Shown in pieces: positions 1 to 8,700 of a stretch of DNA of 64,000 nucleotides (position 1 is its first letter; each line of letters begins with the position of its first letter). Source of the DNA: Mammaliicoccus lentus. GTDB taxonomy: Bacteria > Bacillota > Bacilli > Staphylococcales > Staphylococcaceae. A program made the translations under genes and the position numbers. The notes beneath the pieces were generated by a model. The model saw nothing but the letters and a program-made list of their open reading frames with translations. It had not been told where the DNA came from and ran no database searches. The stretch lies in contig NZ_PPRS01000010.1 of the NCBI RefSeq assembly GCF_002902755.1, positions 1-64,000 on the forward strand, in the 5' to 3' direction.

Positions 1-108
1 TTGATTGGTTAAGCCAATCACTCTTTGAAGTACTTTCAGTACTCAAATTATTGGAATTAACGTTGACATATTGTCATTCAGTTTTCAATGTTCATTTTAA
101 AAATTTTA
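1..108 (-). promoter_or_regulatory. Probable rRNA operon leader with BoxA-like element
   Basis: Downstream of the two tRNA genes on the minus strand there is no terminator with a T-run. Instead there is a stretch whose minus-strand reading TGAACATTGAAAACTGAATG (74-94 region) resembles the BoxA antitermination and leader segment found ahead of 16S rRNA in staphylococci. A short inverted repeat (2-8 with 14-20) lies at the edge. The 16S gene itself would lie left of the window, so this is inferred from memory of such leaders. Confidence 0.5.
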
Positions 109-182
109 TGGAGCGGGTGATCGGAATCGAACCGACATCATCAGCTTGGAAGGCTGAGGTTTTACCACTAAACTACACCCGC
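109..182 (-). tRNA. tRNA-Gly (anticodon TCC)
   Basis: The minus strand folds as a cloverleaf of 74 nt with an encoded CCA end (109-111). The acceptor strands are GCGGGTG and CACCCGC, the T loop contains GTTCGATTC, and the anticodon loop is CTTCCAA, giving anticodon TCC. It lies 22 nt after tRNA-Leu and is probably cotranscribed with it. Confidence 0.95.
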
Positions 183-204
183 TTATTCGATTTAAATTGA
201 TGAA

Positions 205-290
<86 letters not shown>

Positions 291-341
291 GCATGGTTTG
301 CAGCTCTTTCAATCAATTTCTTATTTAAGTGACTGTCATTA

Positions 342-370
342 ATTATATTACTTAATGTTTACAAAGTCAA
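342..370 (-). promoter_or_regulatory. Sigma-A promoter of the tRNA (and likely rRNA) operon
   Basis: On the minus strand TTGACT (365-370) is followed after 17 nt by TATAAT (342-347), close to consensus. Transcription would start near 335, about 45 nt before tRNA-Leu. The rest of 371-503 shows nothing beyond AT-rich DNA. Confidence 0.8.
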
Positions 371-503
371 CAATTTAGTTTAACTTTTTAATGTAATTTT
401 ACTTTCTTGAAATTGCCTTAACGTTTTGGTTCGTTTTGTTTAAGCAACGTTTATTATCATACGACGGATTTCTAATTTCGTCAACAACTTTTGTACGTTT
501 TTT

Positions 504-546
504 TATAAAAAAAGTACTACACTTCAAATTTCTAGTGTAGTACTTT
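504..546 (-). terminator. Terminator after the SprT-like gene
   Basis: A perfect 13-bp stem (511-523 with 534-546) is followed on the minus strand by a run of seven T. It starts 3 nt after the stop of the SprT-like gene. Confidence 0.9.
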
Positions 547-549
547 CCT

Positions 550-1005
550 TTAGTTTATTTTTGATACTATTTTTAACTTTCCACCACATTGTCCACATCT
601 ATATTTCTGTGTATTTACCTTTTTGATTCTTTTAAATTTCAATTTACATTTAGTACATGTATATACATAATTAGCTCGTTCATCATAACTTTTAATAGGT
701 TTACAAAATCTCGGTGCATCTACTAATTGTATTAACTGCTTAAAATCTTTATCTCTATGTTGATATCCTTTACCTTCTATATGTAGATGATAGTGGCAAA
801 GTTCATGTTTAATAATATCAATTAGTGCTTTTTCACCGAAATGATTAAGTTGTTCTGGATTAATTTCTATATTATGTGAATTAAGTAGATATCGCCCACC
901 CGTTGTTCTTAAACGTTTATTAAATATTGCTTGATGTTTAAAGGGCTTTTGAAAATACTCCAACGAAATTTGTGAAACAAGTTCTTGTAGTTCATTATTT
1001 TCCAT
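550..1005 (-). CDS. SprT-like zinc metalloprotease family protein
   Basis: A 151-residue SprT-like family protein. The zinc-metalloprotease motif HELCH is at residues 67-71, and a C-terminal zinc ribbon is formed by two CxxC pairs (about C117/C120 and C137/C140). In other organisms SprT/Spartan domains cleave DNA-crosslinked proteins; for the short bacterial form (YdcK type) the role is not established. Its start overlaps the end of tex by 11 nt, so it is translated from the tex transcript and ended by the hairpin at 504-546. Family assignment is firm, function is inferred. Confidence 0.85.
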   Translation of the reverse strand: MENNELQELVSQISLEYFQKPFKHQAIFNKRLRTTGGRYLLNSHNIEINPEQLNHFGEKALIDIIKHELCHYHLHIEGKGYQHRDKDFKQLIQLVDAPRFCKPIKSYDERANYVYTCTKCKLKFKRIKKVNTQKYRCGQCGGKLKIVSKIN

Positions 1006-3148
1006 TAGGATCTATCATTGTTAGTGATACTTTTTGTTTTTCTAGATTAACATCTAACACCCATACATCTACAATATCTCCAACACTAACAATATTCATT
1101 GGATGTTTTACAAAACCTTTAGATAATTTAGATATATGAACTAAACCATCTTGTTTAACTCCTACATCTACGAATGCACCGAAATCTACTACATTTCTTA
1201 CAGTACCACTTAATGCCATATTTGGTTTTAAATCTTCCATGGATAAAACATCTGATTTCAGAATTGGTGTTTCAAACTGATTACGTGGGTCCCTAAGAGG
1301 TGCAATTAGTGAAGAAATGATATCTTCTAATGTAGGCACACCTATATTTAGTTTCTCACTCGTTTCATTTAATTCTATTTTATTTAATTTTTCTTTTAAG
1401 TTATCTGTTCCTATATCTTCTTTAGATAACCCTACATATTTAATTAATTCATAAGCTGCTTCATAACTTTCTGGATGTATAGCAGTTTTGTCTAAAGGTT
1501 CTGTACCTTCTAAAATTCTTAAGAAACCGATACTTTGTTCAAATGTCTTATTACCTAATCTAGGTACTTTTGCAATTTCAGAATGATGTTTTATAGCGCC
1601 TTGCTCTTCTCTAAACTTGATAATATTATGCGCTACAGTATTGCTCAAACCAGATACATAACTTAATAATGATGGTGAAGCCGTGTTTACATCAACACCA
1701 ACTTGGTTTACAGCAGTTTCTACAACGAATTTTAAAGTTTCTGATAAACTCTTTTGATTAACGTCATGCTGATATTGTCCTACACCTATTGATTTAGGAT
1801 CAATCTTCACTAATTCACTCAATGGATCTTGTACACGTCTACCTATTGACACTGCACTTCTTTCCTCAACTTTAAAGTCTGGGAATTCTTCACGTGCAAC
1901 TTCCGAAGCTGAATATACTGATGCTCCCGCTTCGTTAACAATTATAAACTGACAAGATAAGTTATGTTTTTTAATCATTTCTGCCACAAATTGTTCCGAC
2001 TCTCTACTTGCAGTACCATTACCTATAGCAACCAGTTCAATCTGATGCTTATTAACCATATCTAAAAATACTTTTTCCGATTGTTCTATTTTAGATACTG
2101 GTGGATGAGGATAAATTACATTCTTATCTACAAATGAACCGTACTCATTTATTACTGCTAATTTACAACCAGTTCTATAGGCTGGATCTAGTCCTAATAT
2201 CTTTTTACCTTTCAATGGAGGTTGTAATAATAAGTTTTTCAAATTCTCAGAGAAAATTTCAATAGCATGATTTTCAGCTTTTTGAGTTAATTCAGTTCTT
2301 ATTTCTCTTTCTATAGATGGTAATATTAAACGTTTTAAACCATCTTGTATTGCTTCTTTTATAACTTCAAAATGTTTATGCTTTTCACCAATATATTGTT
2401 TTATCAAATATGACTCTAACTTTTCTTGGTCTATATCAAAACTTACTTTTAGTACACCTTCTGTTTCGCCACGATTAATTGCCAACACTCTATGAGGTAC
2501 GATTTTTTTTATAGGCTCTTCATATTCGTAATACATTTCAAATATATTTTTTTCATCTTCTGCTTTTTTCTTTTTCTCAGTTACCAGTTTACCTTGAGTT
2601 TCAATTTGATTTAATATGTATTTTCGGTATTTTGGTTCATCAGAGACAATTTCGGCGATTATATCTTGTGCACCTTTAATAGCATCTTTTTCTGATTTAA
2701 CTTCTTCAGTAATATATTGAGCCGCTTCATCTTCAAGTGTATGTGTATCTTCGCCTTTAATAATCCATGTTGCTAAAGGCTCAAGCCCTTTTCTTTTTGC
2801 TTCTGTTGCTCTCGTTTTTTTCTTTTTCTTAAATGGACGATACAAGTCTTCTATTCTTTGAAGTTTTGTTTGTTTTAAAATATCATTTTTTAAATCTTCA
2901 GTAAGCAACCCTTGTTCATCGATAAGTCGTATAACTTCTTCTTTTCGTTTCTGTAAATTAACAGCATAATTATATTCAGTTTCTATAAGTTTGATTTCAA
3001 CTTCATCTAATCCACCTGTTAGTTCTTTTCTGTATCTCGCAATAAAAGGAACTGTATTCTTATCTTCTAGCAATTCTAGAACTGTTTTAATTTGTTTTTC
3101 TGAAAACGGATGGTTATTTTTTATAATGTTAATCAATTCTTGATTCAT
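995..3148 (-). CDS. tex: Tex (YhgF) RNA-binding transcription accessory protein
   Basis: A 717-residue full-length Tex homologue. The order is an N-terminal helical domain rich in lysine, a YqgF/RNase H-like domain (around KKILGLDPAYRTGCK, about 315-440), helix-hairpin-helix segments (about 490-560), and a C-terminal S1 RNA-binding domain (motif DFGAFVDVGV, about 650-710). Tex binds RNA and affects transcription and stress survival; in staphylococci it is a general cytoplasmic RNA-binding protein. The ATG is preceded by TAGGAGGC. It overlaps the SprT-like gene downstream and is separated from sigB by the hairpin at 3226-3262. Confidence 0.95.
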   Translation of the reverse strand: MNQELINIIKNNHPFSEKQIKTVLELLEDKNTVPFIARYRKELTGGLDEVEIKLIETEYNYAVNLQKRKEEVIRLIDEQGLLTEDLKNDILKQTKLQRIEDLYRPFKKKKKTRATEAKRKGLEPLATWIIKGEDTHTLEDEAAQYITEEVKSEKDAIKGAQDIIAEIVSDEPKYRKYILNQIETQGKLVTEKKKKAEDEKNIFEMYYEYEEPIKKIVPHRVLAINRGETEGVLKVSFDIDQEKLESYLIKQYIGEKHKHFEVIKEAIQDGLKRLILPSIEREIRTELTQKAENHAIEIFSENLKNLLLQPPLKGKKILGLDPAYRTGCKLAVINEYGSFVDKNVIYPHPPVSKIEQSEKVFLDMVNKHQIELVAIGNGTASRESEQFVAEMIKKHNLSCQFIIVNEAGASVYSASEVAREEFPDFKVEERSAVSIGRRVQDPLSELVKIDPKSIGVGQYQHDVNQKSLSETLKFVVETAVNQVGVDVNTASPSLLSYVSGLSNTVAHNIIKFREEQGAIKHHSEIAKVPRLGNKTFEQSIGFLRILEGTEPLDKTAIHPESYEAAYELIKYVGLSKEDIGTDNLKEKLNKIELNETSEKLNIGVPTLEDIISSLIAPLRDPRNQFETPILKSDVLSMEDLKPNMALSGTVRNVVDFGAFVDVGVKQDGLVHISKLSKGFVKHPMNIVSVGDIVDVWVLDVNLEKQKVSLTMIDPNGK

Positions 3149-3225
3149 AGTTGCCTCCTAAAAATGTTTATAATTTATTTTAACATAAATCACGAAGTTG
3201 AAATTATTGCTAACTTATTATTAAT

Positions 3226-3262
3226 ATAAAAAAGTCCGAGACATAAATAAATGTCCCAGACT
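3226..3262 (-). terminator. Terminator of the sigB operon
   Basis: The minus strand reads AGTCTGGGACAT, loop, ATGTCTCGGACT, then TTTTTT. The GGGACAT arm is the same motif used at 19282-19314, 29493-29522 and 52463-52496, so this hairpin belongs to a dispersed terminator family. It begins 20 nt after the sigB stop. Confidence 0.9.
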
Positions 3263-3281
3263 CTCTATCGTTATAGTTTAT

Positions 3282-4052
3282 TTACTTCATGGCTGCTTCT
3301 TGCAACTTTTTAATTGCCGTTCTTTGTAATCTAGAAACATGCATCTGGCTAAGTCCAATTTTTTCTCCAGTTTCTTTCTGACTCAAGCCTGTTATAAACG
3401 TGTATTGAATGATTTCCCGTTCACGCTCTGTTAATATTGGTAGAATTTTTTCAAGTATCATTCTTTTTTCAGTTAAATCGTAACCTTCTTCTGAATCTCC
3501 CATTATATCTAACAGCGTAACAGTCGATCCATCTTTATCTGCTTCAATAGTGTGGTCGACACTCAATGCATTATAACTTTGTCCCATTTCCATAGCTTCT
3601 AATACATCTTCTTCTGTTACTTCTAACCTATTTGCAATTTCAATAATTTTAGGCGAACGACCTAATTCATTCGTTAACTCTTCATTAGCTCTTTTAATCT
3701 TTGGGCCAATTTCTTTAATTCTTCTAGGAACGTGTACACTCCATGTTTTGTCTCTAAGATATCTTTTAATTTCACCAATTACTGTCGGCACTAAAAAAGC
3801 TTCGAATTTACGCTCGAACGATGTATCAAATCTTTTAATTGCGCCTAACAACCCGACCATACCTACTTGAACGAGATCTTCATGGTGTGCTTGACCTTTA
3901 GAATATCTATAAGCTAATGATTCGATTAACTTTTGATAATGTAATACAAGTTTTTCTTGAGCATCATTATTATTATTTTCCTGATAGTCTGCAATCCATG
4001 CATTTATTTCATTTGGTGAAACTTCTTTATAAGCTTTGGACTCTTCCGTCAT
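3282..4052 (-). CDS. sigB: RNA polymerase sigma-B factor
   Basis: A 256-residue general-stress sigma factor of the sigma-70 group 3 type. Region 2 (about 45-115) carries the -10 recognition and core-binding helices ([27 protein letters not shown]). Region 3 follows, and region 4 (about 200-250) ends with a helix-turn-helix ([20 protein letters not shown]). It directs transcription from GTTT(A)A-N12-14-GGGTA(T) promoters once freed from anti-sigma RsbW. Its start overlaps the rsbW end by 26 nt, implying coupled synthesis of factor and inhibitor. A matching SigB promoter lies ahead of rsbV, so it autoregulates. Confidence 0.97.
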   Translation of the reverse strand: MTEESKAYKEVSPNEINAWIADYQENNNNDAQEKLVLHYQKLIESLAYRYSKGQAHHEDLVQVGMVGLLGAIKRFDTSFERKFEAFLVPTVIGEIKRYLRDKTWSVHVPRRIKEIGPKIKRANEELTNELGRSPKIIEIANRLEVTEEDVLEAMEMGQSYNALSVDHTIEADKDGSTVTLLDIMGDSEEGYDLTEKRMILEKILPILTEREREIIQYTFITGLSQKETGEKIGLSQMHVSRLQRTAIKKLQEAAMK

Positions 4053-4503
4053 GTGTTTGCACCTGCTCTTTAGATAAATACTTTATCATACTTATTGTAA
4101 CACCAGCGTCTTTTTGAACACTCACTTCATCCATTAATGATTCAATAAGAAACAAACCTAATCCGCCTTGTCTCATGAAATTAACATTATCACTTTCTTG
4201 ATATGGACCTAACACTTTTTTGGCTTCTTCATAGTTAAAGCTTTTACCTGAATCAGAAACGATAATTTCAATTTTATCTGTATATACAAGATAACCGATA
4301 AGTATTTCTCCATCAACTTTATCACTATAAGCATGTTTCACTGCGTTTGTGACCGCTTCTGATACTGCAATTTTTGAGTCTTCTATATCTTCATATGAAG
4401 CACCAGCACGATTGAAGACACCAGATAATGTTAATCTTACTAGTCCTACGTATTCCGCTGCTGCAGGAAATCTCATCTCTATATAATCATAGTTAGATGT
4501 CAT
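4027..4503 (-). CDS. rsbW: Anti-sigma-B factor and serine kinase RsbW
   Basis: A 158-residue GHKL-fold kinase. The ATP-binding N box is in [11 protein letters not shown] (about 47-57), the G1 box in VSDSGKSF, and the G2 box in GGLGLFLI. RsbW holds SigB inactive and phosphorylates RsbV; when RsbV is dephosphorylated, RsbW swaps partners and releases SigB. It lies 1 nt after rsbV and overlaps sigB, the standard partner-switch operon. The full staphylococcal length is preserved. Confidence 0.97.
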   Translation of the reverse strand: MTSNYDYIEMRFPAAAEYVGLVRLTLSGVFNRAGASYEDIEDSKIAVSEAVTNAVKHAYSDKVDGEILIGYLVYTDKIEIIVSDSGKSFNYEEAKKVLGPYQESDNVNFMRQGGLGLFLIESLMDEVSVQKDAGVTISMIKYLSKEQVQTHDGRVQSL

Positions 4504-4504
4504 T

Positions 4505-4831
4505 TTATTTTACCTCCGTTCCCTTGTTGACATGCATGAGTTCTTTAAGACCCGTAATTTCAAATAATCTTTCAATTCTTTCTGATACGCCGAGTACATA
4601 TAAAGATTTCCCATGCTCGTTTAATGATTTTAATGTGCCAACAAATAAACCTAAACCGGTAGAATCTAAATAACTCACATCTTGCAAGTTTACATGTATA
4701 TCATGAGTTCCTTTTTGTCTAATTGGTTGTAAAACTTCTTGTAGTTCTGGCGCAGTGTATACATCTAATTCACCGCCAACCTTTATTTCGTAATAATTTT
4801 CATGTTCTGTTGTTTCAATGTTAAGATTCAT
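4505..4831 (-). CDS. rsbV: Anti-anti-sigma factor RsbV
   Basis: A 108-residue STAS-domain protein. The phosphorylatable serine sits in the motif LDSTGLG (about S57). Unphosphorylated RsbV binds RsbW and frees SigB; RsbW phosphorylates it and the phosphatase RsbU removes the phosphate. The gene is intact and has its own SigB-type promoter at 4876-4900, immediately after the rsbU stop codon, so rsbV-rsbW-sigB can be made independently of rsbU. Confidence 0.97.
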   Translation of the reverse strand: MNLNIETTEHENYYEIKVGGELDVYTAPELQEVLQPIRQKGTHDIHVNLQDVSYLDSTGLGLFVGTLKSLNEHGKSLYVLGVSERIERLFEITGLKELMHVNKGTEVK

Positions 4832-4875
4832 TCTTCCTTACACCCCTACTTATATTAGACTTTCATCATTAATAT

Positions 4876-4900
4876 CTACCCTATATATTTAATATTAATC
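4876..4900 (-). promoter_or_regulatory. SigB-type promoter of rsbV-rsbW-sigB
   Basis: The minus strand reads GATTAA (4895-4900), 13 nt, GGGTAG (4876-4881). This differs from the SigB consensus GTTTAA-N12-14-GGGTAT by one base in each box. It lies 45 nt ahead of the rsbV start and 4 nt past the rsbU stop, the position expected for the autoregulatory promoter. Confidence 0.8.
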
Positions 4901-4903
4901 TTA

Positions 4904-5909
4904 TTATTTTACACGTTTTACAATTAATATCGTTAAGTCATCTCGTTTGTTAGGATTTTGAAGCTTCACAAGCTCTTCATATAGTATTTGTACGATATCT
5001 TGTGGATGTAACTGTTTATGTTCTTTTATCATATTAAGTAAATCTTTAGTTTTGATGAATTCATTTTGCTGATCTCTTAATTCAGTAACGCCATCTGTAA
5101 ATACTATAATCATATCTTGCAATTCAATTTTAATTTCGCTTTGTTTATACCTTGTATGTTTATTTACACCAAGTACAATTCCTCTTTCGGTCATTTCCTC
5201 AAACTCTCCAGTTTGATCTCTGTATATATAACCAGGTTCATGACCAGCAGAGCTATAATAAAGCATATTATTAATTTCCTCATAAAGTCCATAAAACATC
5301 GTGACAAACATATTTTGGTTAACGTTTTTTTTCGACTACTCGGTTTAAACGTTTTAAACCATCACTTGGTAATTGAGAATGGCCGTATGAGTCCATTCCA
5401 AATTTAATCATACTCATCGCAAGTGCTGCAGGAATACCTTTCCCTATAACATCTGCCACTGCAAAGCTCATTGTGCCATCATTATGGTCAATCAAATTGA
5501 AGTAATCTCCACTTACTCTTTGTGCTGGCACAGAAATTGCCCCAATTTGAATGCTATCAAACTGAGGGATTTGGGGTTTCAGCATCGTTTGTTGTAGACT
5601 TGACGCCACATCCATTTCCTTATCATGAATTTTAATCTTGTTTAACAATTTCTTATAGTCTCTATATGTGAAACCATAGCCAATGATTACTTCTATTAAT
5701 ACGTCAAAAGAACTTACAATCTGTTGTTTTGTTAAATCATTTTGATTGCGAATGATTTCTAAATGCAATTGCACGATTTCTTCTGGCGAAACATTATCTT
5801 CAATTGCTTCATTAGAATAAGTTTGGCAATTTGATAGAATATCATCATTTGAAGTATTTACGTATTCTAACAATAATTGTTGATAATATTGCTTCTTCTG
5901 CTCTGACAC
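4904..5909 (-). pseudogene. rsbU: rsbU (SigB-activating PP2C phosphatase), frameshifted at an A8 tract
   Basis: RsbU is the PP2C-type phosphatase that activates RsbV. Here it is split: frame one (5319-5909, 196 residues, GTG start after GAGGTGA) has the N-terminal RsbW-like-binding region and half of the phosphatase domain (SGDYFNLI, FAVADVIGKG), then ends EKKR-stop. The remainder (MFVTMFYGLYEE to the end at 4904) continues in another frame. The junction is a run of eight A on the coding strand (5325-5332). Seven A would read EKNVNQNMFVTMF, the expected sequence, with about 333 residues in all, matching the family length. So one extra A is the only lesion. It may be a real inactivating or phase-variable mutation, may be rescued by slippage, or may be a homopolymer error in the assembly. 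Confidence 0.9.
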
Positions 5910-5933
5910 AAAGTCACCTCGTTTCTAAAAGAC

Positions 5934-5961
5934 TAAAAAAGCTTTAGGCTAATCCTAAAGC
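5934..5961 (-). terminator. Intrinsic terminator between mazF and rsbU
   Basis: An 8-bp perfect stem GCTTTAGG/CCTAAAGC (5941-5948 with 5954-5961), loop of 5, is followed on the minus strand by TTTTTT. It separates mazEF from the sigB operon but only about 25 nt before the rsbU start, so rsbU must depend on readthrough or on a promoter I cannot identify here. Confidence 0.8.
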
Positions 5962-6012
5962 GATTGTTGCTTTAAAAGATGTATAATTCTTCTAAAACAT
6001 ATATTCAATATC

Positions 6013-6384
6013 CTATGTATTACCTAATGTATCAAATTTATATTGCAAAGTGAGATTGAGGCTAATTGCAATTGCAGAATCAACCTCTTTCATCTTTGCA
6101 TCAGATAAATATGTTAATTTTTCTTTCAACCGTTTCTTATCGATTGTTCTAATTTGTTCTAGCAAAATAACTGAATCTCTATCTAGTTTATATTTCGCTG
6201 CTTCAATTTCTACATGTGTAGGTATTTTAGCTTTATTAATCTTCCCAGTAATCGCTGCTACAATAACAGTCGGACTATATCTATTACCTGTGTCATTTTG
6301 TATAATAACGACTGGTCTTGTTCCCCCTTGTTCAGAACCAGTTACTGGAGAAAGATCTGCGAGATATACATCTCCTCTTCTCAT
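6013..6384 (-). CDS. mazF: Type II toxin MazF, mRNA interferase
   Basis: A 123-residue endoribonuclease of the MazF/PemK family. The conserved N-terminus [14 protein letters not shown], the strand RPVVIIQND, and the S/T-rich core are present. Staphylococcal MazF cuts single-stranded mRNA at short UACAU-type sites and is neutralised by MazE. Its ATG directly follows the mazE stop codon (TAAATG), so the two are translationally coupled. The C-terminus is slightly longer than the usual 120 residues. Confidence 0.96.
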   Translation of the reverse strand: MRRGDVYLADLSPVTGSEQGGTRPVVIIQNDTGNRYSPTVIVAAITGKINKAKIPTHVEIEAAKYKLDRDSVILLEQIRTIDKKRLKEKLTYLSDAKMKEVDSAIAISLNLTLQYKFDTLGNT

Positions 6385-6552
6385 TTATTCACCTTGTTGA
6401 GAAGTTAAGTGTGACTCATTAGAATCACAAGCTTCACATTCACTATAATATGCTTCAGACGCAAGGGAGAGATTTAAATCAGCCATATAACGGTATCCTT
6501 CTTTCAGTGTTTGTTCTAAACTTTGATTGCGATTTTGTGTTAACGATGTCAT
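6385..6552 (-). CDS. mazE: Antitoxin MazE
   Basis: A 55-residue ORF read directly from the minus strand: it starts [20 protein letters not shown] and contains [12 protein letters not shown] and a CEACD segment, then ends GE-stop. This matches the staphylococcal MazE pattern ([23 protein letters not shown]). It is preceded by GGAGGTATTTGTT at a normal distance. Its TAA stop abuts the mazF ATG with no gap. MazE binds and inactivates MazF; it lacks the classical AbrB-type DNA-binding sequence of E. coli MazE, as is usual for staphylococci. Confidence 0.93.
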   Translation of the reverse strand: MTSLTQNRNQSLEQTLKEGYRYMADLNLSLASEAYYSECEACDSNESHLTSQQGE

Positions 6553-6638
6553 AACAAATACCTCCAGATTAATTAAGCGTTAAAATTATGAAAATTAAGT
6601 TATTAATATCATAACAAATGTATTTAGTTTTGACTATA

Positions 6639-7793
6639 TCATTTTAGTAATTCATTTGTAATTTCACTATTTTCACCTGCGTAATATATACGTGGTAATC
6701 GTTTTTTCAGATTACAAAGCACCTCATAATTTATTGTATCTAAAGCGTTTGCAATTTTTTCAGCTGACTGTTCCGAATCAATATCGTTATCCATGAGAAT
6801 AACCTTATCTCCAACTTCTACATCATCAGGTACTTTAATCATTGTTTGATCCATGCAAACTCTACCTATTACAGGGCACTGAGAACCATTGACATTAACA
6901 TACGTATTTTGCATTTTTCTTAAATAACCGTCTGCATAACCAATAGGCAAAGTTGCTACTTTCGTTTTTTCTGAGGTCGTGTACGTTGCTCCATAACTAA
7001 CAGTATCGCCTGCTTCGAGATATTTAGTTTGAACAACTTCTGTTACAAGTTGTGCTGCTGGCTTTAATTTCAAGTTTGAAATTTCTTGTATATATTGTGA
7101 TGGATAATATCCATATAGTGAAATACCAAACCTTACAGCAGTACAAATAGAAGCGTCATATCTTAAAGCACCAGCAGAATTTTGAGCATGAACATACTCT
7201 GGAGTATGTGAAGATTCTACAAATTTCTCGAATAAATTATATTGTTGTTCAGAAAAGTCATTTGGTTCATCAGCAGATGCAAAATGGGTATAAACACCTT
7301 CAAAAATTAAACGTTCATTCGTTTCAATCGTATTAATGACATGTTGGTATGATTCGATACTTCTCAGTCCGATTCTACCCATTCCTGTATCTATTTTAAC
7401 ATGCATCCAAAGTGGCTTATCTGTTTCATCATTTAAATATTCAATTGCACTTGATAACCATTCTTCTGATGGCACCGTTACTGCTACTCTATGTTGAACT
7501 GCTTTATTAATATCTTGAGTGCTGATTACACCTAATACTAGAATCTTAGCTTTAATACCATGCATTCTCAGTTCTATTGCTTCGTCTAAAGTAGCAACAG
7601 CAAAAAAGTCTACCCCTTCATTCATAAGATATGTTGCTATTGGCACACTTCCTAATCCATATCCATTAGCTTTAACTACCGCCATAATCTTTTTATTTGG
7701 GTGTAAACGGCCTACTGCTTGATAATTTTCTAGAATCGCTGGTAGATCAACGTTGATATAAGTTGGCCTATAATATTTTTCGGACAACAGCAA
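6639..7793 (-). CDS. alr: Alanine racemase
   Basis: A 384-residue PLP-dependent alanine racemase supplying D-alanine for peptidoglycan and teichoic acid D-alanylation. The PLP lysine is K41 in VVKANGYG, and the catalytic tyrosine is in VSYGATY (about 268). The C-terminal beta domain is complete. It follows acpS by 41 nt and precedes mazEF by 86 nt, the conserved staphylococcal order. The cytoplasmic dimer is typical. Confidence 0.97.
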   Translation of the reverse strand: MLLSEKYYRPTYINVDLPAILENYQAVGRLHPNKKIMAVVKANGYGLGSVPIATYLMNEGVDFFAVATLDEAIELRMHGIKAKILVLGVISTQDINKAVQHRVAVTVPSEEWLSSAIEYLNDETDKPLWMHVKIDTGMGRIGLRSIESYQHVINTIETNERLIFEGVYTHFASADEPNDFSEQQYNLFEKFVESSHTPEYVHAQNSAGALRYDASICTAVRFGISLYGYYPSQYIQEISNLKLKPAAQLVTEVVQTKYLEAGDTVSYGATYTTSEKTKVATLPIGYADGYLRKMQNTYVNVNGSQCPVIGRVCMDQTMIKVPDDVEVGDKVILMDNDIDSEQSAEKIANALDTINYEVLCNLKKRLPRIYYAGENSEITNELLK

Positions 7794-7834
7794 AGCACCT
7801 CCTTGTATAATATTTGTATTTTATCATATCGCTG

Positions 7835-8203
7835 TTATTCTTGCTTACTATTATCCACTTCTACTACAACAAATGCTTCCGCGTACGATTGAGTATGTGC
7901 AATGGAAACATGCGTTATAAATCCCTCACATTTAATATTCGGTTTCCCTTTTGAATCAGGTAAACAATTAACAGAATGAAATCCATAATCTTTTCCTATA
8001 CCTGTTCCCATTGCTTTAGTAAAAGCTTCCTTTACAGCAAATCTACCTGCCAAAAATTCTACTTTCCTATCTTCTAAAGAAATGTTATTAAAAATTTCTA
8101 TTTCATCATCTGTGAGTATTTTTTGTGCCATTGATGGTCGTTTATTATACCAATCACGAATGCGGTCAATCTCAATTAAATCAATCCCTACTCCGTGAAT
8201 CAT
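7835..8203 (-). CDS. acpS: Holo-[acyl-carrier-protein] synthase
   Basis: A 122-residue phosphopantetheinyl transferase that attaches the CoA-derived arm to apo-ACP for fatty acid synthesis. The magnesium-binding aspartate is in GIDLIEI (D8), and the second motif is FAVKEAFTKA (about 54-63). Length is normal. Its ATG overlaps the end of the upstream PH-domain gene by 4 nt, so it is in the same transcript. Confidence 0.96.
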   Translation of the reverse strand: MIHGVGIDLIEIDRIRDWYNKRPSMAQKILTDDEIEIFNNISLEDRKVEFLAGRFAVKEAFTKAMGTGIGKDYGFHSVNCLPDSKGKPNIKCEGFITHVSIAHTQSYAEAFVVVEVDNSKQE

Positions 8204-8700
8204 ACGTTTTCACCTTCATTTTCATATTCATCTTTATTATCATCAATTCTATTTTGTATAGAACGTTTAATTTCGTTTGCTATATCAACTTTTAAATATT
8301 TTAATCCGCTATTTCCACCTGCAGTAGATAATGAAATACTAGCTAAGTTAAATTTTCTCATGAAAAAACCTTCATACAAGTCAACATTCTGAATTCTACC
8401 CATCGGTATTGTCGATTCTTCAATCATAAAAATACCTGATTTAATATTTACTTCATCATTTGTTATGTCATAACGGAAATTGCGGTACATATAATATGGT
8501 TGAATGATTAAGCCATATATACCAATAATCAAACCTATTCCAATAGGAATTAATATAAACCATTTCGAAATATCTGTTAACCACAATTTAAGTACGACAA
8601 ACATAGCGATTGTTATGATTAAAATTATTGCTAAAGTAATCAGAGTACCTATTCGTTCAACTGTTTTTCCTTTTGGATTCATTTTATGTTTAGGAAGCAT
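8200..8700 (-). CDS. PH domain (bPH2, DUF304) membrane protein
   Basis: A 166-residue membrane protein with two adjacent hydrophobic helices (about 20-68) and a following bacterial PH-like domain (IPMGRIQNVDLYEG motif). The ATG at 8700 is preferred to an in-frame GTG at 8706 because the GTG overlaps the GGAGGT ribosome site. It is the third of three PH-domain proteins in a row and overlaps its neighbours, indicating one complex or pathway. B. subtilis relatives YdbS/YdbT are envelope-stress genes; the molecular role is unknown. Confidence 0.85.
   Translation of the reverse strand: MLPKHKMNPKGKTVERIGTLITLAIILIITIAMFVVLKLWLTDISKWFILIPIGIGLIIGIYGLIIQPYYMYRNFRYDITNDEVNIKSGIFMIEESTIPMGRIQNVDLYEGFFMRKFNLASISLSTAGGNSGLKYLKVDIANEIKRSIQNRIDDNKDEYENEGENV

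Noticed and set aside
4904-5311. Second half of rsbU as an independent gene starting MFVTMF
   Set aside because: No ribosome site before that ATG, it starts inside the phosphatase fold, and one base change joins it to the first half.
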